Shown one piece after another: positions 27,211-36,667 of a DNA stretch of 64,000 nt. Numbering within the stretch: the first letter of the stretch is position 1; every line of letters starts with the position of its first letter. Under the pieces are notes generated by a model. That model was given only the letters and a program-made list of their open reading frames with translations, was not told the origin of the DNA and searched no databases. The DNA comes from Aestuariivita boseongensis (GTDB lineage Bacteria; Pseudomonadota; Alphaproteobacteria; Rhodobacterales; Rhodobacteraceae), in the NCBI RefSeq assembly GCF_001262635.1, contig NZ_JXYH01000007.1:42276-106275 (forward strand), read 5' to 3'. The position numbers and the translations under genes are program-made.

Positions 27211-28350
27211 GTGCCCAAATCCACTGCAGCCATCATCGTCGCCGCCGGGCGCGGCACCCGTGCCGGAGGGGGCCTGCCCAAACAGTGGCGCCCGCTGGCC
27301 GGGCAAACCGTCGCAGCGCATACCATTGCCGCTTTCGCGCGACATCCGCGCATCAACCACATCGTTCTCGTGGTCCATCCCGACGATCTCGACAGCGCCC
27401 CCTGGCCCGGCGATATGCAGGCGGAAATCGTCACTGGTGCAGACACACGGCGCGGGTCGGTGATGGCAGGGCTTGAGGTGCTGGAAGGCCGTTTCGATCA
27501 GGTCCTGATCCACGATGCCGCCCGCCCCTGCGTCAGCGCCCATGTCATCGACGGTGTGCTTGCCGCGCTGGAAGACGCCCCCGCCGCCGCCCCTGCCCTT
27601 GCTGTGGTCGATGCGCTCTGGACCGGGGAAGGCAGCACGGTCACCGGGACGCAATCACGCGAAGGGCTATATCGCGCGCAAACGCCCCAGGGTTTTGACC
27701 TGACCGCGATCCTGAATGCGCATCGCTGTTTTGATGAAGACGCCGCCGATGACGTGGAAATCGCCCGCCGCGCGGGCCTGCCCGTGACGATCACGGAAGG
27801 CGACGAAAACAACCTGAAAATCACGCGGGCCGAGGATTTCGCCCGCGCCGAAGCGATATTGGGACAAATCATGGATATCAGACTGGGCAATGGTTACGAC
27901 GTGCACCGTTTCGGCCCCGGCGATCACGTAATCCTCTGCGGGGTGAAGGTGCCATTCGACCGGGCGCTGCAGGGCCATTCCGATGCCGATGTCGGCATGC
28001 ATGCGGTCACAGACGCGATTTATGGTGCATTGGCCGAGGGCGATATCGGCCAGCATTTTCCGCCCTCGGACCCGCAATGGAAAGGGGCTGCAAGCGAGAT
28101 TTTCCTGCGCCACGCCGTCGATCTGGCCGCAGAACGCGGCTTCCGCATCAGCAACGTGGATTGCACGCTGGTCTGCGAATTCCCCAAGATCGGCCCGCAT
28201 GCCGCCAAGATGCGTGAGACCATGGCCAGGCTCATGGGGCTTGAGCCCTCACAGGTCTCGGTCAAGGCCACCACATCCGAACGGCTGGGCTTTACCGGGC
28301 GCGGCGAAGGCATCGCGTCGCTGGCCACCGTGGCGCTGGTGTCGAAATGA
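27211..28350 (+). CDS. ispDF: bifunctional IspD/IspF (MEP isoprenoid pathway)
   Basis: This 379-residue fusion has IspD at residues 1 to about 220 ([21 protein letters not shown], split motif from residue 6; [10 protein letters not shown]) and IspF from about 221 ([14 protein letters not shown] with metal ligands, [14 protein letters not shown]). It performs both the CDP-ME synthase and MEcPP synthase steps. Fusions of this kind are typical of many alphaproteobacteria. The GTG at 27211 gives the normal N-terminus; an in-frame ATG at 27136 would add about 25 atypical residues and overlap the candidate promoter. Confidence 0.93.
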   Translation: MPKSTAAIIVAAGRGTRAGGGLPKQWRPLAGQTVAAHTIAAFARHPRINHIVLVVHPDDLDSAPWPGDMQAEIVTGADTRRGSVMAGLEVLEGRFDQVLIHDAARPCVSAHVIDGVLAALEDAPAAAPALAVVDALWTGEGSTVTGTQSREGLYRAQTPQGFDLTAILNAHRCFDEDAADDVEIARRAGLPVTITEGDENNLKITRAEDFARAEAILGQIMDIRLGNGYDVHRFGPGDHVILCGVKVPFDRALQGHSDADVGMHAVTDAIYGALAEGDIGQHFPPSDPQWKGAASEIFLRHAVDLAAERGFRISNVDCTLVCEFPKIGPHAAKMRETMARLMGLEPSQVSVKATTSERLGFTGRGEGIASLATVALVSK

Positions 28351-28847
28351 CCGCACTGGCCCGGACGATTGCCACTTTTTTCGGCGTGGGCCTTCTAAAA
28401 CCCGCGCCGGGCACCTGGGGATCATTTGCCGCGCTGCCGGTGGCATGGGGCCTGCATGTGCTGGGCGGCTTTCCCCTGTTCGCGCTGGCCACGCTGGCGG
28501 TGTTTGCCCTGGGCTGGTGGGCGACTGCAGTGGCAACACGCGGCACGGATGACCATGACCCATCCGAGATTGTCATAGACGAGGTCGCCGGCCAATGGAT
28601 CGCACTTTGGGCGCTGTCCTGGCCCGCAACACGGCACGGGATCGACATCACCGCCCTTTGGCCGGGCTGGATCGCGGCCTTCGCGCTGTTCCGGCTGTTC
28701 GATATCACCAAATGGGGCCCCGTGGGCTGGGCCGACCGGCGCGGCGATGCCCTGGGCGTGATGCTGGATGATATCGTTGCCGGGGCTTTCGCGGCCATCG
28801 GCGTGGTGGTTCTGGCCGGTCTCTATCACGGGGTTCTTGGATTATGA
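28347..28847 (+). CDS. pgpA: phosphatidylglycerophosphatase A
   Basis: This 166-residue membrane protein has the PgpA pattern [14 protein letters not shown] (about 12-25), [14 protein letters not shown] (about 72-85) and [12 protein letters not shown] (about 113-124). It dephosphorylates phosphatidylglycerol phosphate in the inner membrane. It overlaps ispDF by ATGA and cinA by ATGA. Confidence 0.93.
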   Translation: MTALARTIATFFGVGLLKPAPGTWGSFAALPVAWGLHVLGGFPLFALATLAVFALGWWATAVATRGTDDHDPSEIVIDEVAGQWIALWALSWPATRHGIDITALWPGWIAAFALFRLFDITKWGPVGWADRRGDALGVMLDDIVAGAFAAIGVVVLAGLYHGVLGL

Positions 28848-29317
28848 ACGCATCCGATCTTATTCTTATTGCTAGAAAAATTGGCATCACGATCGCCACG
28901 GCAGAAAGCTGCACCGGCGGCATGGTTGCCGCCGCACTGACTGAAATCGCTGGGTCGTCCGCTGTGTTCGACCGCGGTTTCGTGACCTATTCCAACGCGG
29001 CGAAAATGGACATGCTGGGCGTCAAGGCCGCCACTCTTGACGCATATGGAGCCGTCTCGGAAGAGGTCGCGCACGAGATGGCCGAAGGTGCGCTTGGTCA
29101 TTCCAACGCGCAGCTTGCCGTGTCGATCACAGGCATCGCAGGCCCCGGCGGGTCCCAGCACAAACCCGAAGGGCGCGTCTGCTTTGGCCTGGCGCGTTCG
29201 GGTCATCCGACCATGACCGAAACGGTGGAATTCGGCGCCCTTGGGCGCGCCAATGTCCGCGCAGCCGCCAGGGATCATGCGCTCGATCTGCTGGGACAAG
29301 CCCTGACCACAGTTTGA
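28844..29317 (+). CDS. CinA C-terminal-domain nicotinamide-nucleotide amidase (PncC-like)
   Basis: This 157-residue stand-alone CinA_C protein has AESCTGGMVAAALTE (18-32) and AVSITGIAGPGG (about 88-99), both family signatures. It likely deamidates NMN to nicotinate mononucleotide in NAD salvage. It is the last gene of the coupled ispDF-pgpA set and is followed by a terminator. Confidence 0.9.
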   Translation: MNASDLILIARKIGITIATAESCTGGMVAAALTEIAGSSAVFDRGFVTYSNAAKMDMLGVKAATLDAYGAVSEEVAHEMAEGALGHSNAQLAVSITGIAGPGGSQHKPEGRVCFGLARSGHPTMTETVEFGALGRANVRAAARDHALDLLGQALTTV

Positions 29318-29330
29318 TCGAAAAGCAGGC

Positions 29331-29356
29331 AAAGGCGGCAGATCGACGCCTTTTTT
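29331..29356 (+). terminator. intrinsic terminator after the CinA-like gene
   Basis: AAAGGCG and CGCCTTT pair around a 9-nt loop and are followed by more T residues, 14 nt after the stop codon. Confidence 0.75.
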
Positions 29357-29479
29357 CCGGGCAGTTTATAAAAAGCGGCGCTTTTGGGCGCATAATTCAC
29401 CTATTGCCTCTTTTTTCCGCAGGGTTGCTCCGCTTGAAGCGCCGCTAACCAATACAAACCGGAAGGAAGGGACGGCATC

Positions 29480-30661
29480 ATGAATGGAGCCGATACAGCC
29501 TGGATCATCGTGGCAACCGCCTTGGTCCTTTTCATGACATTGCCGGGACTGGCGCTGTTTTACGGCGGCCTCGTGCGCGCGCGAAATGTCCTGAGCGTTT
29601 TCATGCATTGCTATGCCATCGCCTGTCTGATGAGCGTGCTGTGGTTCGCCTTCGGCTATTCCATCGCCTTTGGCAGCGGTACCAGCGGATATTGGGGCGG
29701 GCTCGACAAGATGCTGCTTTTGGGGATGACCGCGGATGACCTCAGCGGCACCCTGCCTGAAATCCTGTTCTTCGCCTTCCAGATGACCTTTGCCATCATC
29801 ACGCCGGCCCTGATCGTGGGTGCCTATGTGGAACGGGTGGGCTTCGGCTTTGTCCTGCTTTTCTCGGGGCTTTGGATGCTCTTGTGCTATGCGCCGGTGG
29901 TCCACTGGGTCTGGGGCGGCGGGATGCTGTCTGATGGCGGCATTTTCGGCGAAACCGGCGTGCGCGACTTTGCCGGCGGCATCGTGGTGCACCAGACGGC
30001 GGGTCTTGCTGCGCTGTTGCTGGCCGTCTTCCTTGGTCCGCGCCGCAACCAGACCACCCCGCCCCACAATCCCGGTTTCGTGATGATCGGTGCGGCGATG
30101 CTGTGGGTCGGCTGGTTTGGCTTCAATGGCGGCTCGCAACTGGCCGCAGATGGCGGCGCGGCCATGGCGCTGACGGTCACCCATATCTCGGCCGCGACAG
30201 CCTCGCTCACCTGGGCTCTGTGGGAAAAGATCAAATTCGGCAAAGCCTCCCTCGTCGGCATGGTCACCGGCACCATCGCGGGGCTTGCCTCTATCACCCC
30301 TGCCTCGGGCTTTGTCGGCCCGGTCGAGGCGCTGATCATCGGTGCAGTCGCAGGCGTCCTGTGTCAGGAAGCCGTCAACTTCGTACGAAATGCGCTGAAA
30401 ATCGACGACACGCTGGATGTCTTCGCGGTGCATGGCGTGGGCGGTATCTTCGGCACGATCATGATCGCTGTCTTCGGCGCGGGCAGCTTCGTGGCCCAGC
30501 TGGGCAGCCTGGCCATCGTGGGTGTCTTCACCATCGTGGTGACCGTGGTTCTGATCTTCGTCGTACGCGCCATCACGCCGCTGCGCGTGGATGCGGAAAC
30601 AGAAACCAACGGGCTGGATCTGAGCGTTCATGGCGAACGCGCCTATGACATGACCTCGTAA
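29480..30661 (+). CDS. amtB: ammonium transporter AmtB
   Basis: This 393-residue protein has eleven membrane segments of the Amt/Mep/Rh family, with FYGGLVRARNVLSV (30-43) and conserved pore His residues near APVVHW and FAVHGVGGIFG. It conducts ammonium across the inner membrane. Unlike many Amt genes it has no adjacent glnK, and it shows no N-terminal signal peptide. GGAAGGAAGG precedes the ATG. Its closeness to ntrBC suggests NtrC control, but I see no sigma54 GG-N10-GC element upstream, in line with the sigma70-type NtrC. Confidence 0.95.
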   Translation: MNGADTAWIIVATALVLFMTLPGLALFYGGLVRARNVLSVFMHCYAIACLMSVLWFAFGYSIAFGSGTSGYWGGLDKMLLLGMTADDLSGTLPEILFFAFQMTFAIITPALIVGAYVERVGFGFVLLFSGLWMLLCYAPVVHWVWGGGMLSDGGIFGETGVRDFAGGIVVHQTAGLAALLLAVFLGPRRNQTTPPHNPGFVMIGAAMLWVGWFGFNGGSQLAADGGAAMALTVTHISAATASLTWALWEKIKFGKASLVGMVTGTIAGLASITPASGFVGPVEALIIGAVAGVLCQEAVNFVRNALKIDDTLDVFAVHGVGGIFGTIMIAVFGAGSFVAQLGSLAIVGVFTIVVTVVLIFVVRAITPLRVDAETETNGLDLSVHGERAYDMTS

Positions 30662-30681
30662 GAAGGCTGTCGGACAACAGC

Positions 30682-30711
30682 AAAGAGGGGGCCACGCGGC
30701 CCCCTTTTTTA
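30682..30711. terminator. bidirectional intrinsic terminator
   Basis: GGGGGCC-acgc-GGCCCCC is followed by six T residues on the plus strand and preceded by AAAGA, so it can stop amtB transcription. The T run overlaps the stop codon of the convergent MmgE/PrpD gene. Confidence 0.9.
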
Positions 30712-32007
30712 TGCCCCGCGCAGTGTTTTGGTCAGCGCGGCGATGTCCGGTCCGCCATCGGCATTCACCGCATTCCACAGCCGGTCCGACATGGCCTCCC
30801 CGATCAGGGCGCGCGATTTCTCCCGCACCTTCCGGACGCGCATGTCAAACGCGGCAGGCCGGGCCAGATCATGGAACCGCTCCTGAACCCCTCCTGCTGC
30901 ATGCAGCGCGACCTGTGCGGCGGTATCGGCCAGACCCGCGTCGCCCCGCACGACCACCCGGTCGCGCAGATCCGTCAGCGCGGCATCAAGGATCACCCCC
31001 TCCTCGAACGCCATATCGGTTGTCAGGGGCAGCCCCTTCAGCGCCATCGCGCCGGTCAGGGTCAGGGAAAATTTCGCCTCAAGCCGCGTTTTGGGACGCG
31101 GGATATCGCACACATCCAGCCAGCGCGGATGCACCGCGATCTCCACCCGGTCGATACCTTCTGCGCCCTGAAGCTCTGACAGCGCCTCGATCGCTGCATG
31201 GGTGCCGTGACAACAGGCATAGAGCTTGTGCGAGATCTGCGGGAACAGCCAGCCGTCCACGTCAAACGCCGACAGATCGCCTGCGCCCGCATGGGTCGCG
31301 CCAAAGCCGAAAGGCCCGTCCAGCGCGGCGGGATTGGCCTCCATCCCACGCGCGGCCAGGGTCATCACCTCGATCCCTGCCGCCGCCGCCATGCCCGCGT
31401 GATAGGGTTTGGCCATTGTCCCGAACTGCGCCTTCATGCCAGAGGCACGGCTCGCCGCCAAAGCCAGCGCCTGCGCCAGACGCTCCGGATCGGTGCAATC
31501 GGGTCCTGCGGCAGCCAGCACGGCACCAAACACACCGGCGGTCGAGGTCTGGTGAAACCCCGCCTCGTAATGGGACCGACCCAGCCACATTCCCGTGCGG
31601 ATCGACGCCTCTGCCCCGCCCAGGGCCGCGCGCAGCATCTGATCGCCACTCCAGCCGCCGCGTTCGGCCGCAGCCAATGCGGCAGGCATGATCACGGTGC
31701 TCACATGGCCAATATGGGCGAAATGCGTATCGTCGTAATCCAGCGCATGGCCGGCCGTGCCGTTGATCATCGCAGCCGCACGCGCAGGCATCCCCGTGGC
31801 CAGCCCGATGGCCGAGGCTTGCGCGACCCCGCCCGGCGCCTCCTCCGCCCCACGGACGATGCGCGTCACGGGTTCATCACGCCCCGCCCAGGCCACCGTG
31901 GCCCAGTCGAACAGCGACAGCCGCACCACGTCCAAAACATCGCCCGGCACATCCAAAGCGCGCGCCTTTTGCGCGAATGCGGCGATCCTGCCTGTCACAT
32001 CTGCCAT
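30709..32007 (-). CDS. MmgE/PrpD family protein
   Basis: This 432-residue protein is of the MmgE/PrpD (2-methylcitrate dehydratase / aconitate decarboxylase) fold. Recognisable blocks are GHALDYDDTHF (about 87-97) and the conserved KLYACCHGTHAAIEA (about 263-277). Members dehydrate or decarboxylate tricarboxylic acids. There is no prpBC nearby, so the substrate is open. The ATG at 32007 is preceded by a GGGGGG ribosome-binding stretch; a start at 32031 is possible. Confidence 0.85.
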   Translation of the reverse strand: MADVTGRIAAFAQKARALDVPGDVLDVVRLSLFDWATVAWAGRDEPVTRIVRGAEEAPGGVAQASAIGLATGMPARAAAMINGTAGHALDYDDTHFAHIGHVSTVIMPAALAAAERGGWSGDQMLRAALGGAEASIRTGMWLGRSHYEAGFHQTSTAGVFGAVLAAAGPDCTDPERLAQALALAASRASGMKAQFGTMAKPYHAGMAAAAGIEVMTLAARGMEANPAALDGPFGFGATHAGAGDLSAFDVDGWLFPQISHKLYACCHGTHAAIEALSELQGAEGIDRVEIAVHPRWLDVCDIPRPKTRLEAKFSLTLTGAMALKGLPLTTDMAFEEGVILDAALTDLRDRVVVRGDAGLADTAAQVALHAAGGVQERFHDLARPAAFDMRVRKVREKSRALIGEAMSDRLWNAVNADGGPDIAALTKTLRGA

Positions 32008-32056
32008 GATCCCCCCACTTCCTGCATCCATCCGGGCCAGGCCCGGCGCAAGCCGC

Positions 32057-32506
32057 TCAGGCCCCGTAAAGCTCTGCCGCGCGCCGCTCGAAGGCGCGGA
32101 CAATCCGATGCATCGCCTCGTAGAACACAACGCCGATGATGCCCTGCAGAACCGCGTTGCGGAATTCGAAATCGACGAAGAAATCAACCTCGCAGCCGCC
32201 GCCCTCCACATCGCGGAAGGCCCAGGTCGATTTCATGTATCGGAATGGCCCGTCCAGATATTCGGTGTCGATCTTGCGCGCCGCGTCCCACAACATAACC
32301 CTGCTGCCGAATTTCTCGCGAAACACCTTGAATGAGATCACCAGATCCGCATCCATCCGCCGCCCCTCGCCTTCGGGCACGATCTGACGAATCCGTGCAG
32401 CGGCGCACCAGGGCAGAAACTGCGGGTATTTCGCCACATCGGCCACCAGGTCATACATCTGCTGCGCAGAATAGGGCAGCTTGCGTGTCTCGGAATGGGT
32501 GGGCAT
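32057..32506 (-). CDS. Coq10/RatA-like START-domain protein
   Basis: This 149-residue SRPBCC-fold protein has [17 protein letters not shown] (18-34), characteristic of the Coq10/RatA family. Mitochondrial Coq10 binds ubiquinone, and E. coli RatA was reported to affect 70S assembly. The proposed role here is ubiquinone binding or delivery. It is divergent from hpt. Confidence 0.88.
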   Translation of the reverse strand: MPTHSETRKLPYSAQQMYDLVADVAKYPQFLPWCAAARIRQIVPEGEGRRMDADLVISFKVFREKFGSRVMLWDAARKIDTEYLDGPFRYMKSTWAFRDVEGGGCEVDFFVDFEFRNAVLQGIIGVVFYEAMHRIVRAFERRAAELYGA

Positions 32507-32523
32507 GTGGTGCGGGTGCTTTC

Positions 32524-32553
32524 TTGACGTGACTTGGGGCGCTCATGTCGTAT
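32524..32553 (+). promoter_or_regulatory. candidate sigma70 promoter for hpt
   Basis: TTGACG is followed after 18 bp by TCGTAT, ending about 30 nt before the hpt start. The -10 element is poor. Confidence 0.35.
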
Positions 32554-32582
32554 GGTTGGCCCGCGAATTCAAGGGGAAAGCC

Positions 32583-33122
32583 ATGGCAGAGCGGCCATAT
32601 GTCATCGACGAAATGATCTCGGCCAAGGCGATTGCCGCGCGGATTGAGGAACTTTGCCACGACATCCGCCAGGAATTCGCCAGTACAGACAAGCTGGTGG
32701 TGGTGGGGCTTTTGCGAGGCAGCTTCGTCTTCATCGCCGATCTGGTGCGCGAGCTGGATGTGGCGGTGGAGGTCGATTTCCTTGAGGCCTCCTCATACGG
32801 AGACACCATGGAATCCAGCCGGGAAGTGCGCATTCTCAAGGATTTGCGCGGCGCAATTGAAGGGCGCGATGTGCTGGTTGTCGAAGATATCGTCGACACG
32901 GGTTTTACACTCAGCCATGTGATCAAGCTGCTCAACAGCCGCAAGCCCGAGCGGTTGAAGACTATTGCGCTGCTCGACAAACCGTCACGGCGCGAAGTGC
33001 CTGTGAAGGCCGATTGGATTGGCTTTGAAATTCCGGATGAATTTGTCGTGGGCTACGGGATCGACTTTGCACAGCGCAACCGAAACCTGCCCTTCATCGG
33101 CAAAGTTCGCTTTACCGATTGA
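32583..33122 (+). CDS. hpt: hypoxanthine phosphoribosyltransferase
   Basis: This 179-residue purine salvage enzyme has [16 protein letters not shown] (about 44-59) and the PRPP loop [14 protein letters not shown] (about 97-110). It makes IMP or GMP from the free base and PRPP in the cytosol. I chose the ATG at 32583 because AAGGGGAAAG precedes it by a few bases; the longer in-frame extension overlaps the divergent promoter region. Confidence 0.93.
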   Translation: MAERPYVIDEMISAKAIAARIEELCHDIRQEFASTDKLVVVGLLRGSFVFIADLVRELDVAVEVDFLEASSYGDTMESSREVRILKDLRGAIEGRDVLVVEDIVDTGFTLSHVIKLLNSRKPERLKTIALLDKPSRREVPVKADWIGFEIPDEFVVGYGIDFAQRNRNLPFIGKVRFTD

Positions 33123-33133
33123 CCCCGGGCGCG

Positions 33134-33218
33134 AAGGCGTTTCGAAACGCCTTTACGGCGGCCGGGCCTGAGCGATCACGCATTTTCGAAAATGCGTGCA
33201 GGCTTTTCGAAAAGCCTG
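33134..33218. repeat. array of three perfect TTCGAA-centred palindromes
   Basis: Three perfect palindromes lie in 85 bp: 33134-33153 (20 bp, arm AAGGCGTTTC), 33177-33198 (22 bp, arm CACGCATTTTC) and 33199-33218 (20 bp, arm CAGGCTTTTC). Each is centred on TTCGAA but the arms differ, so each can fold on itself. They fill the gap between convergent hpt and the DUF4167 gene. Confidence 0.85.
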
Positions 33219-33226
33219 CTCCCCTG

Positions 33227-33766
33227 TTATTCCGCTGCTTCCGCAGGACCGCCGGTGGAATCGTCTGCATCCGCCTTCTTGCGCGGCTTGCGGCGTTTCT
33301 TGGGCGCAGCCTCGGGTGTGTCCACCAGACCCGACTCGCCCTCGTCCGCACTGGCATCAGCATCGGCCAGTTCCAGACCGCTCGTTTCCTGTTCCATCTC
33401 GGGCAGGGGCGCGTCGCCGCCATTGCTTTCGCGTTCCTGGCGCTCTGCGCGCTCGCGGTCCCGCTCGGCCTGGCGTTCGCGGTTCTGACGCTCCTGCTCT
33501 TCCCGGCGGGCGTCGATTTCACGTTGCGCTTCGCTCAGAAGGCGCAGGTAATGCTCTGCATGCTGCTGAAAGTTTTCAGCAGCCACCCGGTCGCCAGACA
33601 GCTGCGCATCGCGCGCCAGCTGGTTGTATTTGTCGATGATCTGTTGCGGTGTGCCGCGCACCTTACCCTCGGGACCCGAGCTGTCGAACACCCGGTTGAC
33701 GACGTTGCCGCCTGAGGGCCGGTTGCGGTTCGACTTCGACCGCGAACGTGACTTGGAAGATCTCAT
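33227..33766 (-). CDS. DUF4167 domain-containing protein
   Basis: This 179-residue hydrophilic protein has a basic Ser/Arg-rich N-terminus (residues 1-20), a DUF4167 domain at about 20-85 (VNRVFDSSGPEGKVRGTP start; DAQLSGDRVAAENFQQHAEHY), a charged coiled-coil-like middle (Glu/Arg-rich, about 85-115) and a low-complexity tail rich in Asp, Pro, Lys and Ala. The family is widespread in alphaproteobacteria, and its basic N-terminus suggests nucleic-acid binding (inference). Eight bases before the start lies the near-palindrome GATAAG-c-CTTATC, whose role is unknown. Confidence 0.88.
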   Translation of the reverse strand: MRSSKSRSRSKSNRNRPSGGNVVNRVFDSSGPEGKVRGTPQQIIDKYNQLARDAQLSGDRVAAENFQQHAEHYLRLLSEAQREIDARREEQERQNRERQAERDRERAERQERESNGGDAPLPEMEQETSGLELADADASADEGESGLVDTPEAAPKKRRKPRKKADADDSTGGPAEAAE

Positions 33767-33991
33767 GTAACTTTGATAAGCCTTATCTGTACTGTAACGA
33801 AACCCGGTCTTCTGGCGTTCCTTGCGCTTAATTTAGCCACGACAATTGCACGACTTTTCGGGTTTGGAGTTCAGCCCGCGCGCCCAGGGCACGCGTCGGC
33901 GAACAATATTGAGTAAACATGTCCTGACGAATCCTACAAGAGGGCATTCGCATTTTTCCCGCGAATGTGCCCAAAAACCGTGTTTTTCGGG

Positions 33992-34840
33992 TTAATCCCG
34001 CAAATCTTCGCCGATCCGGGCCGCCACGACACGGTCCCGGCGGTCAAGATCCCTGAGAACCGAAATGCCGCTGAACCCGGCCGCGGCCAGAATCTCGCTG
34101 ACCGCAGAGGCCTGTGTCGGGCCGATTTCTACCAAGAGCCGCCCCCCGGGCACCAGATGGCGCGGCGCGCCCTTGGCGATGGCGCGATAGGCGCTCAACC
34201 CGTCCGCCCCATCGGTCAGCGCCATTTCCGGCTCGTGCCGGCGCACCTCGTCCGACAGGCCCGGCATTTCATCGGCGGCGATATAGGGCGGGTTCGACAC
34301 AATCAGATCATAGCTGTCCGTCACCCGGCCGAACCAATCCGATTGCCGGATATCGGCGCGGTGCTGCACCCGGTGCATCACCGCATTGGCCGAAGCCTGC
34401 AGGCAGGCGGCCTCGCTCAGATCCACGCCCAGCCCCGTGGCGGCCGGGTTTTCCGCAAGAAGCGTGACCAGAATGGCCCCGGATCCCGTGCCCAGATCCA
34501 GCACACGTGAAAAGGGCTGGGACAAGGCCGCCTCGATCAGGGTTTCAGTTTCTGGCCTCGGATCAAGGACTTCGCGGCTTATCTTAAACCTACGGCCATA
34601 GAAATCGCGTTCGCCCAACAAATGGCTGACCGGCACCCGCACCGCGCGCAGCGATATCAACTGATCATAACGCTCCTCGATCTCGGGCTCCAGATCCTCG
34701 GGCGCGATCAAGGTCACGCGCGCGGCCTCGATCCGGGCCGCATGGGCCAGAAGCACCCGCGCATCGCGCGCGGGATCGGCGACACCAGCCGCCCGCAGGC
34801 GCGCGGTGGCGGCCACCATGGCTTCGGCTGCGGTTGTCAT
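33992..34840 (-). CDS. prmC: peptide chain release factor N5-glutamine methyltransferase PrmC
   Basis: This 282-residue SAM-dependent enzyme has [11 protein letters not shown] (about 115-125) and the catalytic NPPY motif in [13 protein letters not shown] (about 177-189). It methylates the Gln of the release-factor GGQ motif. It overlaps prfA by ATGA, so substrate and modifier are co-expressed, a conserved pairing. About 225 bp of non-coding DNA separates it from the DUF4167 gene; this stretch holds a bulged hairpin at 33942-33972 without a T tract. Confidence 0.95.
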   Translation of the reverse strand: MTTAAEAMVAATARLRAAGVADPARDARVLLAHAARIEAARVTLIAPEDLEPEIEERYDQLISLRAVRVPVSHLLGERDFYGRRFKISREVLDPRPETETLIEAALSQPFSRVLDLGTGSGAILVTLLAENPAATGLGVDLSEAACLQASANAVMHRVQHRADIRQSDWFGRVTDSYDLIVSNPPYIAADEMPGLSDEVRRHEPEMALTDGADGLSAYRAIAKGAPRHLVPGGRLLVEIGPTQASAVSEILAAAGFSGISVLRDLDRRDRVVAARIGEDLRD

Positions 34841-35892
34841 CCTTCCATCTCCGCCATCTGACGGGCCTGCGCATCGGTGATCAGCGCGTCAATAACCTCG
34901 TCCAGATCACCCTGCATGATCTGATCCAGCTTATAAAGCGTCAGATTGATGCGGTGATCGGTCATGCGCCCCTGCGGAAAGTTATAGGTCCGAATGCGTT
35001 CCGAGCGGTCACCCGAGCCCACCTGCGCCGCCCGATCGGCCGAGCGTTCGTCATGCTGGCGCTGACGCTCCAGATCGAAAAGCCGCGTTTTCAACACCTC
35101 CATCGCGATCTCGCGGTTGCGGTGCTGGGATTTCTGCGAACTGGTCACGACGATCCCCGTGGGAATATGCGTGATCCGTACCGCCGAATCGGTTGTGTTC
35201 ACATGTTGCCCGCCTGCCCCGCTGGATCGCATCGTGTCGATGCGCAGATCACCAGGCGCGATGTCGATGTCCACGCCTTCGGCTTCGGGCAGCACAGCCA
35301 CCGTCGCGGCCGAGGTATGGATGCGCCCGCCGCTTTCCGTCGTGGGCACGCGCTGCACCCGGTGGACGCCGGATTCGTATTTCATCCGGGCAAACACATT
35401 GTCGCCCTTGATCTGCGCGATCACTTCCTTGATCCCGCCCAGTTCGGTGGCCTGTTCTTCGATTATCTCAAAACGCCAGCCCTTCGCCTCGGCATAGCGG
35501 CTGTACATCCGCAAAAGGTCGCCCGCGAATAAGGCGGCCTCGTCCCCGCCGGTGCCGGGCCGGATTTCCAGGATCGCCGGTTTGCTGTCGGCCTCGTCCT
35601 TGGGCAGCAGCGCCAGTTGCAGCGCATGTTCCACCTCGGGCAAGCGTGCCGTCAGTGCGGGCAGCTCTTCTTCCGCCAAGGCCTTCATATCCGGATCGCC
35701 CAGCATCTCTTCGGCCTCGGCGATGTCGCTGCGGATCTTCTGCCAATACTCGATCTGATCCACGACAGGTTTCAAATCAGAATATTCGCGCGCTAAGGCA
35801 GCGATGTCAGAGCCGTCGGCCCCATCGGCCATTTTCGCTTCCAGAAACTGGAAGCGTTGGACGATTTGCATAAGGCGGTCTTCGGGGATCAT
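34837..35892 (-). CDS. prfA: peptide chain release factor 1
   Basis: This 351-residue class I release factor has the domain-3 motif [18 protein letters not shown] (about 226-243), containing GGQ, which triggers peptidyl-tRNA hydrolysis at UAA/UAG. The length is normal for RF1. It is coupled to prmC downstream. Confidence 0.96.
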   Translation of the reverse strand: MIPEDRLMQIVQRFQFLEAKMADGADGSDIAALAREYSDLKPVVDQIEYWQKIRSDIAEAEEMLGDPDMKALAEEELPALTARLPEVEHALQLALLPKDEADSKPAILEIRPGTGGDEAALFAGDLLRMYSRYAEAKGWRFEIIEEQATELGGIKEVIAQIKGDNVFARMKYESGVHRVQRVPTTESGGRIHTSAATVAVLPEAEGVDIDIAPGDLRIDTMRSSGAGGQHVNTTDSAVRITHIPTGIVVTSSQKSQHRNREIAMEVLKTRLFDLERQRQHDERSADRAAQVGSGDRSERIRTYNFPQGRMTDHRINLTLYKLDQIMQGDLDEVIDALITDAQARQMAEMEG

Positions 35893-35953
35893 GAGCGTAT
35901 CTGGGCACTTACGAGGGATTGGTCAAGAGGATCCATTGTGCTAATCTGGCGTC

Positions 35954-36271
35954 ATGAAAAAGTTTGCTGTTTCATTTATCGCACTCGCGCTGACTGCCAC
36001 AGCAGCTTCGGCTGATGTCGTTGGTCCGGGTGGCAAAACGATCGACTGCTATTGCACCGATAAATCCGGTGCACGCGTGGAACTAGGCGAGATGATCTGC
36101 CTCCAGGTCGATGGGCGGATGTTCATGGCGCAATGCCAGATGTCGCTGAACGTGCCAATGTGGCGCGAAGTATCCGAAGGATGTCTCAGCTCGGGCCTAT
36201 CCCCCGTCGCTGACCCGCTTCAGCGCAGCCAGCCAGCCATCAACACGATTTCGGTTTACCCCAAGATCTGA
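35954..36271 (+). CDS. small secreted protein of unknown function
   Basis: This 105-residue protein has a Sec signal peptide cleaved near ASA|DV at residue 20. The mature part DVVGPGGKTIDCYCTDKSG has four Cys in the first 80 residues, which suggests disulfides in the periplasm. The last 25 codons run through the 3' end of the convergent DUF1499 gene (75-bp overlap). Relatives I recall in Rhodobacterales seem to end soon after the CLSS stretch, so the tail may be read-through caused by loss of an earlier stop codon. Confidence 0.72.
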   Translation: MKKFAVSFIALALTATAASADVVGPGGKTIDCYCTDKSGARVELGEMICLQVDGRMFMAQCQMSLNVPMWREVSEGCLSSGLSPVADPLQRSQPAINTISVYPKI

Positions 36272-36625
36272 TCGGCCAAAGCGCAGTCGGCCATATATCT
36301 TCAACCGCTCTCCCTCAGCCTGAACCGTCGTATAATCGGGAAAACCGATCACCTTGGTGCGGGTGACATAGGTGATCATCCCCTCTTCGACCGACCCGGC
36401 CAGAACCCGTGTGCGCGGCGTCTGCCGGATGATTGCATCCAACTGGCCCAGCCCGTTCGGACCGGTCTCCACAATCCGCTTTACACCATGGGGCAAGTCC
36501 TTGTCTGCGCTTACCTCCGGCGGTTTGTGCCAACGTGCAGGATCGCTGGGCGCCAGCCGGATATAGCCGAACCCCACAACAACGATGGCGATCAAAACCC
36601 ATAATACCGTCATGAACCGTCCCAT
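36197..36625 (-). CDS. DUF1499 domain-containing protein
   Basis: This 142-residue protein has one N-terminal membrane segment (about 5-22) and a DUF1499 domain, including MITYVTRTKVIGFPDYTTV (about 88-106). Function is unknown; the domain probably faces the periplasm. I chose the ATG at 36625 because the membrane segment follows directly and GGGCGAGAAT precedes it. Its 3' end overlaps the small secreted protein gene. Confidence 0.83.
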   Translation of the reverse strand: MGRFMTVLWVLIAIVVVGFGYIRLAPSDPARWHKPPEVSADKDLPHGVKRIVETGPNGLGQLDAIIRQTPRTRVLAGSVEEGMITYVTRTKVIGFPDYTTVQAEGERLKIYGRLRFGRSDLGVNRNRVDGWLAALKRVSDGG

Positions 36626-36667
36626 ATTCTCGCCCGTGCCCTGCAACTGGGGCCGGGCACACCTTTG

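Noticed and set aside
29357..29479. Possible sigma54 promoter for amtB
   Set aside because: No GG-N10-GC element at the right spacing; the local NtrC also lacks the sigma54-contact loop.
33134..33218. CRISPR-like array
   Set aside because: The three units are palindromes with different arms and no constant repeat or spacer length, and no cas genes are in the window.
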